From assembly GCA_964650405.1 (NCBI GenBank), contig CAZYTO010000014.1, positions 1-39,939 on the forward strand: a stretch of DNA of 39,939 nucleotides. Direction: 5' to 3'. A program made the translations under genes and the position numbers. Under the pieces are notes generated by a model that worked only from the letters and a program-made list of their open reading frames with translations, ran no database searches and had not been told where the DNA came from. Below are positions 24,361 to 32,750 of this stretch, piece by piece (positions within the stretch are counted from its first letter, which is position 1; each line of letters begins with the position of its first letter). The DNA is from CAZYTO01 sp964650405 (GTDB lineage Bacteria > Acidobacteriota > Thermoanaerobaculia > Gp7-AA8).

Positions 24361-26292
24361 ATGCTGGCTCCGGAGACGAACCTCGGCGCCTACCGGCTGA
24401 TCGCACGGATCGGGGCGGGCGGAATGGGAGAGGTGTGGAAGGCGGAGGACACCCGGCTGGGGCGGATCGTGGCCATCAAGATCCTTCCCGCGGCGGTCGC
24501 CTCCGACGCCGACGCCATCGCCCGCATGCGCCGCGAGGCACGCACGGCCGCGCAGCTCTATCACCCCAACATCGCCATGATCCACTCGTTCGAGCAGGAC
24601 GGCGATCAGCTCTTCATCGTCATGGAGTTCGTCGACGGCCACCCGCTCTCGGCGATTCTCAAGCGCGGGGCCATGGCCGAGGCGGAGATCTGCCGCATCG
24701 GGCGCGGCGTGGCGGACGCCCTGGCCGAAGCGCACGCGAAGGGCATCGTCCATCGCGACATCAAGCCGGACAACGTCATCGTCAGCGGCAACCGGGTGAA
24801 GGTCCTCGACTTCGGGATCGCCAAGCAGGTGGGAGTGTCGGCTGCTGATCCGAGCGCGCCGGCTACGTTCATGACCCAGCAGGGGATGATCCTCGGCACG
24901 ATCCAATACATGTCCCCCGAGCAGGCCCTCGGCAAGCAGGTCGACGGCCGCACCGACATCTTCTCCCTCGGCGTCATGCTTTACGAAGCAGCCACCGGCC
25001 GCCTCCCGTTCCGCGGCGAGACGGTCACGGAGACCATGACGCAGATCATCCGCGACGAGCCGGAGGATCCCCAGCGCGTCAACGCCCGGCTCTCGACCGG
25101 GCTGGCCGGCATCATCCGCCGCTGCATGGCCAAGAAGCGGGAAGACCGTTTCGAGAGCGCCGAGCAGGTGGCCGCCGCACTGGAAGCACAACTCGGCAAG
25201 GCGTCGACCGCGCCTTATACCCAGGCCATGACGTCCACGGTGGCGCAGACCGCGGCCATGGAGCCGACCGTGGCCCGTGTCGCGGCCTCGACCGAGGTGA
25301 CTGCGCAACGGGCCGCTGCCGGCGTTCCGACCGTTCCGCGCACCGCGGCGGAGCCGACCGTCATGACGACGGCGCGGCCGGCCGCACCGGCGCCGCCGGC
25401 GAAGAAGAAGCCGGGCATCTGGGCCGTGGTCGTGATCGTGCTGCTCTTCGCCGGCATTGCCGCTGCCGTCATCGTCGGCCGCCGCGGGCAGACGGCGACG
25501 CCCGCACCGCCGCCCGTGGCCACGAACACCGCTCCGCCGGCGAAGCCGGTACCCGTGGCGCCGCCCGCGGCAAACGTGACCGTGACCGCAACGCCGCAGA
25601 TCGTCGAAAAGGACGGAACCGTGACGGGCGAGCGGGGAACAACGAGCGGCGAGCAGGGTGCGAAAACGGGCGAGCGGGGAACGGCGAGTGGCGGGCAGGG
25701 TGTGAAAACGAGCGAGCGGACAACGGCGAGCGGCGCGCAGGGTGTCCCCTACGCAACGCCTTCGCTCAGCGATCAGCGACCAACGACCAGCGATCAGCGA
25801 ACCACCAGCGGCGACCCGCGACCAACGACCACCGAGCAGCGAGCAGCGAACAGCGAACAGCGAACAGCGACCAGCGACCTAGACGATCTCTACGCCAGCG
25901 CCATGGCCACCCTCGGCGACGGCGATGCGCGCGATGCCCGCAAGACCCTCCACCGCATCCTGGAGCAGGACTCCCACTACGCGCGGGCGCACTTCCGCAT
26001 GGGCGAGATCGCCCTGCTGAACCGCAACCTGGAGCCGGCCCGCACCGAGCTGGAGCTCGCCCTCGGAGACGCCAACCGCCTCGACGAGCGCGAGCGCGCC
26101 CTCACCCGGCTCGGGCTCGCCCTCGCCTCACGCACCCGCGAAGAGGCCCAGCGTTACGCCCGCTCCATCAACGACCGCTGGCCCGACGACCCCGACCTCC
26201 AGCGCATGGTCCAGACCTTCCCGGGCATGTTCTTCGGCACCGGCCTGAACGAACGGCAGATCGAGCGCGGCCGGCGGTTCCGGCCACACTGA
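24361..26292 (+). CDS. Membrane Ser/Thr protein kinase with repeat linker and TPR-like domain
   Basis: 643 residues. An N-terminal Hanks-type kinase (about 9-280) has the glycine loop IGAGGMGEVWK, VAIK (Lys40), HRDIKPDN (Asp133) and DFG (Asp150), so it should be active. A Pro/Thr/Ala-rich juxtamembrane region, one membrane helix at about 352-374, and a second low-complexity segment follow. Three 14-residue repeats (like GERGTASGGQGVKT) and about five heptapeptides (like SDQRPTT) lie at about 422-506 and are translated short DNA repeats. A TPR-like C-terminal domain (508-610) is predicted outside the cytoplasm. The TTG at 24322 could add 13 residues. The porin gene starts 13 bp later. PASTA repeats are absent. 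Confidence 0.9.
   Translation: MLAPETNLGAYRLIARIGAGGMGEVWKAEDTRLGRIVAIKILPAAVASDADAIARMRREARTAAQLYHPNIAMIHSFEQDGDQLFIVMEFVDGHPLSAILKRGAMAEAEICRIGRGVADALAEAHAKGIVHRDIKPDNVIVSGNRVKVLDFGIAKQVGVSAADPSAPATFMTQQGMILGTIQYMSPEQALGKQVDGRTDIFSLGVMLYEAATGRLPFRGETVTETMTQIIRDEPEDPQRVNARLSTGLAGIIRRCMAKKREDRFESAEQVAAALEAQLGKASTAPYTQAMTSTVAQTAAMEPTVARVAASTEVTAQRAAAGVPTVPRTAAEPTVMTTARPAAPAPPAKKKPGIWAVVVIVLLFAGIAAAVIVGRRGQTATPAPPPVATNTAPPAKPVPVAPPAANVTVTATPQIVEKDGTVTGERGTTSGEQGAKTGERGTASGGQGVKTSERTTASGAQGVPYATPSLSDQRPTTSDQRTTSGDPRPTTTEQRAANSEQRTATSDLDDLYASAMATLGDGDARDARKTLHRILEQDSHYARAHFRMGEIALLNRNLEPARTELELALGDANRLDERERALTRLGLALASRTREEAQRYARSINDRWPDDPDLQRMVQTFPGMFFGTGLNERQIERGRRFRPH
25624..25749 (+). repeat. 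Three tandem 42-bp units inside the kinase gene
   Basis: Units at 25624-25665, 25666-25707 and 25708-25749, each six GCGAGCG-family heptamers (42 = 6 x 7). Because 42 is a multiple of 3 the unit keeps frame and encodes a 14-residue repeat in the extracytoplasmic linker. Confidence 0.85.
25767..25878 (+). repeat. Heptamer array, CAGCGAN family, 16 units, in kinase gene
   Basis: Sixteen heptamers without a slip in register (CAGCGAT, CAGCGAC, CAACGAC and so on; CAGCGAA three times near the end). Three heptamers make 21 nt, so the array is read as a seven-residue peptide repeat (SDQRPTT, SEQRTAT). This is the same family as the intergenic arrays at 2529, 6946 and 16915. Confidence 0.9.
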
Positions 26293-26305
26293 GCGGCTTA
26301 CGAGT

Positions 26306-27349
26306 GTGAACCGGAGAATCTACCCGCTCTTGCTGCTGTGCGTCATCTTCGCGGCCAGTGCGCGCGGCCAGCCGGTGGCCGTGCACGGCTGGATCGACTG
26401 CGACTACGCCTGGAACAGCGACCGGCCGGATTCAGGACTCAACTTCTTCAGCGGCGTGGGAACGACCGCGCACCGTGCCGATCAACTCGAGCTCAATGCC
26501 GCGGCCCTGGAGATCACCGGCAAATTACGACGGCTCGCCTATCACGTCATCCTGGTCGGGGGGGATTCGTCCGACGTCGTTCACGCCGGCGAGCCGCAGC
26601 ACCGCAGGCACCCGATCCGCAACCTTTACCAGGCTTCGGTCTCGTACACGGCTCCGGTGGGACGCGGCCTCTCGCTCGAGGCAGGCGTCTATCCCTCGCA
26701 CATCGGTTTCGAGGGGTTCTTCACGAAGGACAACTGGAATTACACGCGCGGTTGGCTCGGCGAGCTCTCACCGTACTACCAGAGCGGAATCAAGGCCTCC
26801 TATTCCTGGAGCGACCGTTGGTCGGGCCAGGTCCACGTGCTCCGCGGATGGCAACTCATCGGGGACAACAACTCCGCGCCGGCCCTGGGCACGCAGATCG
26901 CCTACAACGGAGCCCGGCTCTCGGCGTCCTTCAACACGTTTACGGGGGCGGAGCTGCCGGACGACAACGTGCATCTGCGGAACCTCGGCGACCTCGTCCT
27001 GTCGTGGAAAGCGACGTCGAAGCTCACCGCCGCCGCGCAGATCGACCGCGGGCGGCAGCAGTTGGGGAGAGGCCTCGCCGCGAACTGGTTCGGAGTGGCG
27101 GGCTATGGCCGCTACGCACCCGATGAACGCCGCGCCGTTTCAATCCGCGCCGAAAAGTTCCGGGACCCGGACGCCGGCATCAGCGGATTCCCGCAAACGC
27201 TGACCGAATCGACGCTGACGTACGAGTGGCGCCCGGGCGCGCATCTCATCCTCAAGGCCGAAGCGCGGCGCGATCACTCCACGCTGCGGGTGTTCAACGG
27301 CTCGAAGAACCAGACGCTGGCCATCGCCAGCGCAGTGGCCACGTTCTAG
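26306..27349 (+). CDS. Outer-membrane beta-barrel protein (porin-like)
   Basis: 347 residues with a signal peptide (YPLLLLCVIFAASARGQ). Many short amphipathic strands with aromatic girdles follow (YHVILVGG, LYQASVSYTA, SLEAGVYPSHIGFEGF, ASYSWSDRWSGQVHVLRGW, LTYEWRPGAHLILKAEARR). The terminal Phe (AVATF) is the usual signal for barrel assembly. It resembles the BBP2/porin-2-like group, so it may form a channel; the solute is unknown. The start is GTG 26306 (another GTG lies 2 bp earlier in a different frame). The 13-bp gap after the kinase gene suggests cotranscription. Confidence 0.78.
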   Translation: MNRRIYPLLLLCVIFAASARGQPVAVHGWIDCDYAWNSDRPDSGLNFFSGVGTTAHRADQLELNAAALEITGKLRRLAYHVILVGGDSSDVVHAGEPQHRRHPIRNLYQASVSYTAPVGRGLSLEAGVYPSHIGFEGFFTKDNWNYTRGWLGELSPYYQSGIKASYSWSDRWSGQVHVLRGWQLIGDNNSAPALGTQIAYNGARLSASFNTFTGAELPDDNVHLRNLGDLVLSWKATSKLTAAAQIDRGRQQLGRGLAANWFGVAGYGRYAPDERRAVSIRAEKFRDPDAGISGFPQTLTESTLTYEWRPGAHLILKAEARRDHSTLRVFNGSKNQTLAIASAVATF

Positions 27350-27417
27350 GAGAGGTCCAGAAAGTGTGTCACCCCGAGCCTTTTCACAGCGCCGGGGCGC
27401 TGCACCTGAGCACCCGC

Positions 27418-27480
27418 GTCCAAGTGGCCCGGGCCCGCGTCCAAGTGGCCCGCGCCCGCGTTCAAGTGGCCCACGCCCGT
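27418..27480. repeat. Three tandem copies of a 21-bp unit
   Basis: Units at 27418-27438, 27439-27459 and 27460-27480, each beginning GT[CT]CAAGTGGCCC. They differ at a few positions; a partial fourth begins GTCCAA. No gene is supported across it. Confidence 0.85.
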
Positions 27481-27555
27481 GTCCAACGGAGCAGAGCGCA
27501 CTTTCACCGAAGGATTCTCGTCACCGAACCGGGCCCGCGTTGCGCGACCGGCCCC

Positions 27556-27873
27556 GGAGTTTGGACGTTTCGGGAGGCCCCGTGCATGCGGAGCGGCGGA
27601 GATTCGCAGATACAGCGCAGATCGAGCGTCGAATCGACCGATCGCGTAGCGGCGTTGAGGGCCGTAGCCCACGGCTTCCAGCCGTGGGAAAGCCGGTTCG
27701 GTTTTTTCCTTCAAGCCCGCTTCAGCGGGCGACAGAACATGGCGGCCGTCTGTTCTTCTCTTTCGCCCGCTGAAGCGGGCTTGAATATTTTTGGGGACGT
27801 CGTGACCCACGGTTAAAACCGTGGGCTACGGCTCTCATGCCCGCTACGCGGATGTGCGAAACGTCCAAACTCC
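27556..27873. mobile_element. Nested inverted-repeat element (MITE- or REP-cluster-like), no ORF
   Basis: There are three nested layers. Outermost is a perfect 17-bp inverted repeat (GGAGTTTGGACGTTTCG at 27556-27572, complement at 27857-27873). Inside are two hairpins of the CCCACGG...CCGTGGG type (27668-27688 and 27806-27825) in opposite orientation, sharing the flank GCCGTAG. Innermost is a perfect 22-bp inverted pair (27711-27732 and 27763-27784), each copy itself a GCCCGCT hairpin. The design fits a REP cluster or a small non-autonomous transposable element. No transposase or clear target duplication is seen, so mobility is inference. Confidence 0.6.
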
Positions 27874-27931
27874 AGAGCGGACACGCCTTCGCGCGCCCGG
27901 CGGGTACTGACAATCGACGACGGCCTGGCCT

Positions 27932-28684
27932 CTACCTTCCCATCCACCCGCCGTCGACCGTGATCACGCTGCCGTGCACGTATTCCGAGGCGGGGGAGGC
28001 CAGGAAGACGACGGCGCCTTTGAGGTCGTCCGGGGTACCCCACCGTCCGGCGGGGATGCGGGCCAGGATGTCGCGGCTGCGGACGGGGTCGTCGCGCAGG
28101 GCCTGGGTGTTGTCGGTGGCCATGTAGCCGGGAGCGATGGCGTTGACGTTGATGCCGAGTGGGGCGAGCTCGTTGGCCAGGGCCCTTGTGAGGCCGAGCA
28201 GGCCGCTCTTCGCGGCGGTGTAGGCCGGCACCCGGATGCCGCCCTGGAACGAGAGCATGGAGAGGATGTTGATGATGCGCCCGCCGCTGCGGCGTGTGGG
28301 GAGCGCCTGGGCGAAGGCGCGGCTGAGGGTAAAGACGGAGCTGAGGTTCACCTCCACGACGGCGTCCCAATCGTCGTCGGTGTATTCGAGGGCCGGCGCG
28401 CGGCGGATGATGCCGGCGTTGTTGACGAGGATGGAGGCCTTTCCCACGGCGTCGAGGATGGTGGCGGCGGCGCCGCGGTCGGAGAGGTCGGCCTGGACGA
28501 TGATGGCGCGGCGGCCGGCATCGCGGACGGCGCCGGCCGTGGCGCGGAGGTCGCCGCGCGCCACGAGCGCGACATCCGCTCCCGCTTCGGCCAGGGCCAC
28601 GGCCATCGCGGCGCCGAGGCCGCGTGAGGCGCCGGTGACGATGGCCGTCTGGCCGTCGAGCCGGAAGAGGTCAACGGCGTTCAA
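27932..28684 (-). CDS. kduD: SDR dehydrogenase, KduD-like (2-dehydro-3-deoxy-D-gluconate 5-dehydrogenase)
   Basis: 250-residue classical short-chain dehydrogenase. Visible are TGASRGLG (17-24) for NAD binding, NNAG (88-91), the catalytic Ser142, Tyr155 and Lys159 (YTAAK), and the C-terminal VDGGW. FRLDGQTAIVTGASRGLG, LANELAPLGINVNAIAPGYM and ATDNTQALRDD resemble KduD, which interconverts 2-keto-3-deoxygluconate and its 5-keto form in pectin catabolism. Other sugar-acid SDRs are close relatives, so the substrate is inferred partly from the locus. The start is TTG 28684, overlapping the uxaC stop by 14 bp. It is the last gene of the operon. Confidence 0.78.
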   Translation of the reverse strand: MNAVDLFRLDGQTAIVTGASRGLGAAMAVALAEAGADVALVARGDLRATAGAVRDAGRRAIIVQADLSDRGAAATILDAVGKASILVNNAGIIRRAPALEYTDDDWDAVVEVNLSSVFTLSRAFAQALPTRRSGGRIINILSMLSFQGGIRVPAYTAAKSGLLGLTRALANELAPLGINVNAIAPGYMATDNTQALRDDPVRSRDILARIPAGRWGTPDDLKGAVVFLASPASEYVHGSVITVDGGWMGR

Positions 28685-30119
28685 CGGCGGCTCCGAGGCG
28701 TCCGAGTGTGAGGCCGAGGTAGTCGCGGGCGTTGAAGAAGGAGACATCCTGCGCCACGCGGCCGAGCAGCTCGCGGTCGTCGGGGAGGAATCCGCGCCGC
28801 ACATCCTCGCCGAGGAGGTTGCAGACCAGGCGGCGGAAGTACTCGTGGCGGGAGTAGGAGAGGAAGCTGCGCGAGTCGGTGACCATGCCCACGAAGCGGG
28901 CGAAGAGGCCCATGTTGGACAGCGCCTGCAGTTGCGCGGTCATGCCGTCGAGCTGGTCGAGGAACCACCACGCCGCGCCGTACTGCATCTTCCCCGGCAC
29001 GGAGCCGTCCTGGTAGTTGCCGGTCATGGTGGCCATCAGCTCGTTGTCGCGGGGGTTGTTGTTGTAGAGGATCGTCTTGGCGAGCTGGTTCGTCTCGTCG
29101 AGGCTGTCGAAGAAGCGGGCCAGGGGCAGGGCCATCTCGAAGTCGCCGATGGAGTCGAGACCGGAATCGGCGCCGAGCGTGCGCCGGAGCCGTGTGTTGG
29201 TATTGCGCAAGGCGCCGAGGTGGTACTGCTGGACCCAGCCGCGGGCGTGGTCCATGACGGCGAAGCGGTGGAGCAGCGCGGACTTGTAGCGGGCCGCGGC
29301 GCGGGGCTCGGAGCGCCGGCCGCTGCGGAGCTTCTCGAACGTCGCGGCCACGTCGGCATCGGCCCACGGCTCGGCGTAGATCTGCGCGAGGCCGTGGTCG
29401 GAAGCGCGGCAGCCTGCGGCATGGAAGGCGGCGTGGCGCTTGTCCAGCGCTTCCAGCATGTCGTGGAAGGTGGTGATGGACAGGCCCGCCGTTTCGCCGA
29501 GCCGGTCGAGCCAGGCGTTGAACGCTTGCGGCTCCTCGACGGCCAGCGCGGCATCAGGGCGCCAGGTCGGCACGACGCGCGTGGGGGGATCGTCGCGCTG
29601 GGCGAGGGCATGGTGATGCTCGAGCGAATCGGCCGGATCGTCCGTCGTGCAGACGACGGCCACGCGGAAATGGTGCAGCAGTCCCAGCGTGGAGAAGCCG
29701 GGCTGCTGCAGCAGCTCGTTGGCGCGGTCGTAGACGGCGCGGGCCGTGGTCTCCGAGAGCAGCTCGCAGATGCCGAAGGGGTTCTTCAGCTCCAGGTGCG
29801 TCCAGTGGTAGAGCGGATTGCGGATCGTGGACGGCACCGTGCGCGCCCAGGCCTCGAACTTCTCCCAGTCCGTGGCGTCGCCGGTGCAGAAGCGCTCGTC
29901 GACGCCGTTGGCGCGCATGGCCCGCCACTTGTAGTGGTCGCCGTGCAGCCAGATCTCGGTGAGCGAGCCGAAGCGGTGATCGCCGGCGATCTGCGCCACC
30001 GGCAGGTGGCAGTGGTAGTCGATGATGGGCAGGCCGGCCACGCAGCGGTGGTAGAGGTCGCGGGCGACGTCGGTCTCCAGCAGGAAGTCGTCGTGGATGA
30101 AGTCGAGGCGGCTATGCAT
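28671..30119 (-). CDS. uxaC: Glucuronate/galacturonate isomerase
   Basis: 482-residue UxaC, which isomerises D-glucuronate to D-fructuronate and D-galacturonate to D-tagaturonate, the first cytoplasmic step of uronate use. Family marks are FIHDDFLLETDVARDLYH, the metal-site DYHCH (His36, His38), KWRAMRANGVDE, YHWTHLEL, VCTTDDPADSLEHH and the C-terminal GMVTDSRSFLSYSRHEYFRR. ATG 30119 is preferred over an upstream in-frame ATG at 30143 because it gives the usual N-terminus. It overlaps the transporter gene by 8 bp. UxaA and UxaB, which would act next, are not in the window. Confidence 0.95.
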   Translation of the reverse strand: MHSRLDFIHDDFLLETDVARDLYHRCVAGLPIIDYHCHLPVAQIAGDHRFGSLTEIWLHGDHYKWRAMRANGVDERFCTGDATDWEKFEAWARTVPSTIRNPLYHWTHLELKNPFGICELLSETTARAVYDRANELLQQPGFSTLGLLHHFRVAVVCTTDDPADSLEHHHALAQRDDPPTRVVPTWRPDAALAVEEPQAFNAWLDRLGETAGLSITTFHDMLEALDKRHAAFHAAGCRASDHGLAQIYAEPWADADVAATFEKLRSGRRSEPRAAARYKSALLHRFAVMDHARGWVQQYHLGALRNTNTRLRRTLGADSGLDSIGDFEMALPLARFFDSLDETNQLAKTILYNNNPRDNELMATMTGNYQDGSVPGKMQYGAAWWFLDQLDGMTAQLQALSNMGLFARFVGMVTDSRSFLSYSRHEYFRRLVCNLLGEDVRRGFLPDDRELLGRVAQDVSFFNARDYLGLTLGRLGAAVERR

Positions 30120-31431
30120 CGATGGGCTCGAATCGTGGTGCAAGCAGGTGGTGGAGGGCGAAGGCGATGAGATAGGCGGAGGCGCAGACGGCGAAGAGGA
30201 TGGAGTAGCCGGCGGTGACGTTGCCGAGGGCGTGATAGCGGTCGAGGATGCGGCCGGAGAGCCAGGGGAAGAGGATGCCGCCGATCGACCCGGCCATCCC
30301 GCCCAGACCGACGATCGTGGCCACGTCCTTCTTGGCGAACATGTCCGAGACGGTAGTGTAGAGATTGGCCGACCAGGCCTGGTGGGCGGAGGCGGCCAGG
30401 CCGATGAGCAGCACCGCCGGCCAGTCGCCGACGCTGGTGGTGCCGAGGATGGGCAGCACGCAGAGGGCGAAGAGGAACATCCCCGTCTTGCGCGCGCGGG
30501 TCACGGTCCAGCCGCGCCGGGTGAGGTAGCCGGTCACCCAGCCGCCGGCGATGCTCAGCACCGTCACGATGGAATAGATCGTCACCAGGTGCAGCCAACT
30601 GTGCTTGATGTTCAGACCGCGCGTGGCGTTGAAGTAGTCGGGGAGCCAGATGAGGAAGAACCACCAGATGGGATCGGTCATGAACTTGGCCACGATGAAC
30701 GACCAGGCCTGCCTGTGCTCCAGCGCGCCCAGCCATCCCATCGGTGTGCTGCCCGCCCCCGCTTCGTCCGTATCGCTGCGGATGTGACGGAGCTCGGCGG
30801 CCGTGACGCGGCGATCGCGCTCGGGCGTCTGGTAGAGCGGAATCCAGAAGCAGAGCCAGAGGAAGCCCGCCAGTCCGGCGAAGACGAAGGCCCAGCGCCA
30901 GCCCAGCGTGACGGCGATGACGGGAATCGTCGCCGGCGCCACGATGGCCCCGACGTTCGCGCCGGCGTTGAAGATGGCCGTGGCGAAGGCCCGCTCGCGT
31001 TTCGGGAACCAGAGGGCCACGGCCTTGATGGCCGAGGGGAAGTTGCCGCCCTCGCTCACGCCGAGGGCCACGCGCGCCGTGAAGAACCCGCCGATCGAGC
31101 CCACGAGCGAGTGGGCCATGGCGGCCAGGCTCCAGGCCACGATCGAGACGGCGTAGCCGATCTTCGTGCCGTAGCGATCGACGAACCAGCCGAAGAGCAG
31201 CAGACCGACGGCGTAGGCGCCCTGGAACGCGGAGTTGACCAGTCCAAACTGCTCGTTCGTCCAGCGCAGCTCGTGATCGAGGAACTCCTTGATCAGCGCC
31301 AGGATCTGCCGGTCGATGTAGTTGATGGTGGTGGCGAAGAAGAGCAGCGCGCAGACGATCCACCGCACGTTGCTCCTCCCCGCCGCAACGTCCTCCGGCT
31401 CCGCTGGGGTTTCCACGGCGGGCGCGCTCAT
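30112..31431 (-). CDS. MFS transporter, hexuronate (ACS) family
   Basis: 439-residue major-facilitator transporter with 12 predicted helices. NYIDRQILALI in helix 1, the loop motif GWFVDRYGTKIGY between helices 2 and 3, and RVALGVSEGGNFPSAIKAV in helix 4 are typical of the anion:cation symporter branch containing ExuT-type hexuronate permeases. Its position next to uxaC supports import of galacturonate or glucuronate. The start ATG lies 1 bp after the dehydratase stop; the end overlaps uxaC. Confidence 0.9.
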   Translation of the reverse strand: MSAPAVETPAEPEDVAAGRSNVRWIVCALLFFATTINYIDRQILALIKEFLDHELRWTNEQFGLVNSAFQGAYAVGLLLFGWFVDRYGTKIGYAVSIVAWSLAAMAHSLVGSIGGFFTARVALGVSEGGNFPSAIKAVALWFPKRERAFATAIFNAGANVGAIVAPATIPVIAVTLGWRWAFVFAGLAGFLWLCFWIPLYQTPERDRRVTAAELRHIRSDTDEAGAGSTPMGWLGALEHRQAWSFIVAKFMTDPIWWFFLIWLPDYFNATRGLNIKHSWLHLVTIYSIVTVLSIAGGWVTGYLTRRGWTVTRARKTGMFLFALCVLPILGTTSVGDWPAVLLIGLAASAHQAWSANLYTTVSDMFAKKDVATIVGLGGMAGSIGGILFPWLSGRILDRYHALGNVTAGYSILFAVCASAYLIAFALHHLLAPRFEPIDA

Positions 31432-31432
31432 G

Positions 31433-32740
31433 TCAGGCGACCGTCTCCAGCCGGCGCCACACCTCGCCTTCCGGGTACTCGTACGCAGAGAGCGAGTCCG
31501 GCTTGATGGTGATGCTGTAGCCGGGCCGGGTGGGGGCGACGTAGCGGGCATTACGCACGATGCACGGATCGACGAAATGCTCGTGGAGATGGTCGACGTA
31601 CTCGCACATGCGGTCCTCGAGGCCACCGCTCACGCGGATGTAGTCGAAGATCGAGAGGTGCTGGACGTACTCGCAGAGGCCGACGCCGCCTGCGTGCGGG
31701 CAGACCGGCACGCCGAACTTCGCGGCCATGAGCAGCACGGCCAGGACTTCGTTGACGCCGCCCATGCGGCAACTGTCGACCTGCAGGAAGCGGATGGCGC
31801 CGGCCTGGAGGAACTGCTTGAAGAGGACACGGTTCTGGCAGACCTCGCCGGTGGCCACGCCGACCGGGGCGACGGCCCGGGCGATGGCGGCATGTCCGAG
31901 AACGTCGTCGGGGCTGGTCGGCTCCTCCAGCCAGTAGGGGTTGAACTGGGCGAGGGCCTTCATGTGCTCGATCGCTTCGCCGACGTCCCAGCACTGGTTG
32001 GCGTCGACCATGAGGCGGTTGTGCGGTCCGATCTCTTCGCGCATGAGCGCGGCCCGGCGGACGTTGTCTTCCAGGTTCCGGCCGACCTTCATCTTGAAGG
32101 CCGTCCAGCCCTGGGCCAGGGCCTCGCGGCACAGGCGCCGCACCTTCTCGTCGGGATAGCCGAGCCAGCCGGTGGACGTCGTGTAGGCGGGATAGCCGTC
32201 GCGGCGCATCTCCGCCTCGCGCTCGGCTTTGCCGCGCTGCATGCGCCGAAGAATCTCCAGCGCCTCCTCGGGGGTGAGCGCGTCGCTGATGTACGTGAAG
32301 TCGATGGCGGCGACGAGCTGCTCCGGGGTGAGGTCGGTGAGCAGCTTCCACATGGGCTTCCCTTCGCGTTTGGCCCAGAGATCCCAGACGGCGTTGATCA
32401 GCGCGCCGGTGGCCATGTGCAGGATGCCCTTCTCCGGCCCCAGCCAGCGCAGTTGCCGGTCGACGGTGAGGTCGCGGTAGAAGCCGCGCAGGTCGCCGAG
32501 GATCTCGGCCAGGCGCCGGCCGGCGACGTGGTGCTTGAGGGCGTGCACGGCCGCGACGACGATCTCGTTCCCCCGCCCGTTGGTGAAGGTGAGGCCGTCG
32601 CCGGTCTGGCCGCTGTCGGTAACGACGGTGACGTAGGTGGCGGAGTAGTCGCCCAGGTTCAGCGCATCCGAGCCGTCGAGCTCCAGCGACGTCGGAAAGC
32701 GGACGTCGCGGACGCGCACTTCGGTGATCTTCGGACTCAT
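31433..32740 (-). CDS. Enolase-superfamily sugar-acid dehydratase, L-fuconate dehydratase-like
   Basis: 435-residue mandelate-racemase-type enolase-superfamily dehydratase, most like L-fuconate dehydratase (FucD/ENOSF1). Catalytic and metal residues are in place: KMK with Lys216 and Lys218, metal ligands Asp246 (VDANQ), Glu272 (LEEPTSPDDVLGH) and Glu299 (ATGEVC), Asp322, and His349 (CPHAGGVGL). VDHLHEHF and PGYSITIK near the end are family marks. The reaction would remove water from an aldonate to give a 2-keto-3-deoxy acid. L-fucose is a minor sugar of pectin side chains, so the context fits, but a related acid such as L-galactonate is possible. Confidence 0.85.
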   Translation of the reverse strand: MSPKITEVRVRDVRFPTSLELDGSDALNLGDYSATYVTVVTDSGQTGDGLTFTNGRGNEIVVAAVHALKHHVAGRRLAEILGDLRGFYRDLTVDRQLRWLGPEKGILHMATGALINAVWDLWAKREGKPMWKLLTDLTPEQLVAAIDFTYISDALTPEEALEILRRMQRGKAEREAEMRRDGYPAYTTSTGWLGYPDEKVRRLCREALAQGWTAFKMKVGRNLEDNVRRAALMREEIGPHNRLMVDANQCWDVGEAIEHMKALAQFNPYWLEEPTSPDDVLGHAAIARAVAPVGVATGEVCQNRVLFKQFLQAGAIRFLQVDSCRMGGVNEVLAVLLMAAKFGVPVCPHAGGVGLCEYVQHLSIFDYIRVSGGLEDRMCEYVDHLHEHFVDPCIVRNARYVAPTRPGYSITIKPDSLSAYEYPEGEVWRRLETVA

Positions 32741-32750
32741 GCTGCTCCTC

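Larger units (their letters stand above)
27350..27931. other. 582-bp intergenic region built of repeats
   Basis: No protein-like frame is supported here. The stretch holds a three-copy 21-bp tandem repeat (27418-27480) and a nested inverted-repeat element (27556-27873). It lies between the porin gene and the convergent end of the pectin operon. Confidence 0.7.

Noticed and set aside
27350..27816. Protein-coding frames through the 21-bp repeat and hairpins
   Set aside because: Translations are repeats (VQVARAR) and hairpin artefacts with no family resemblance.
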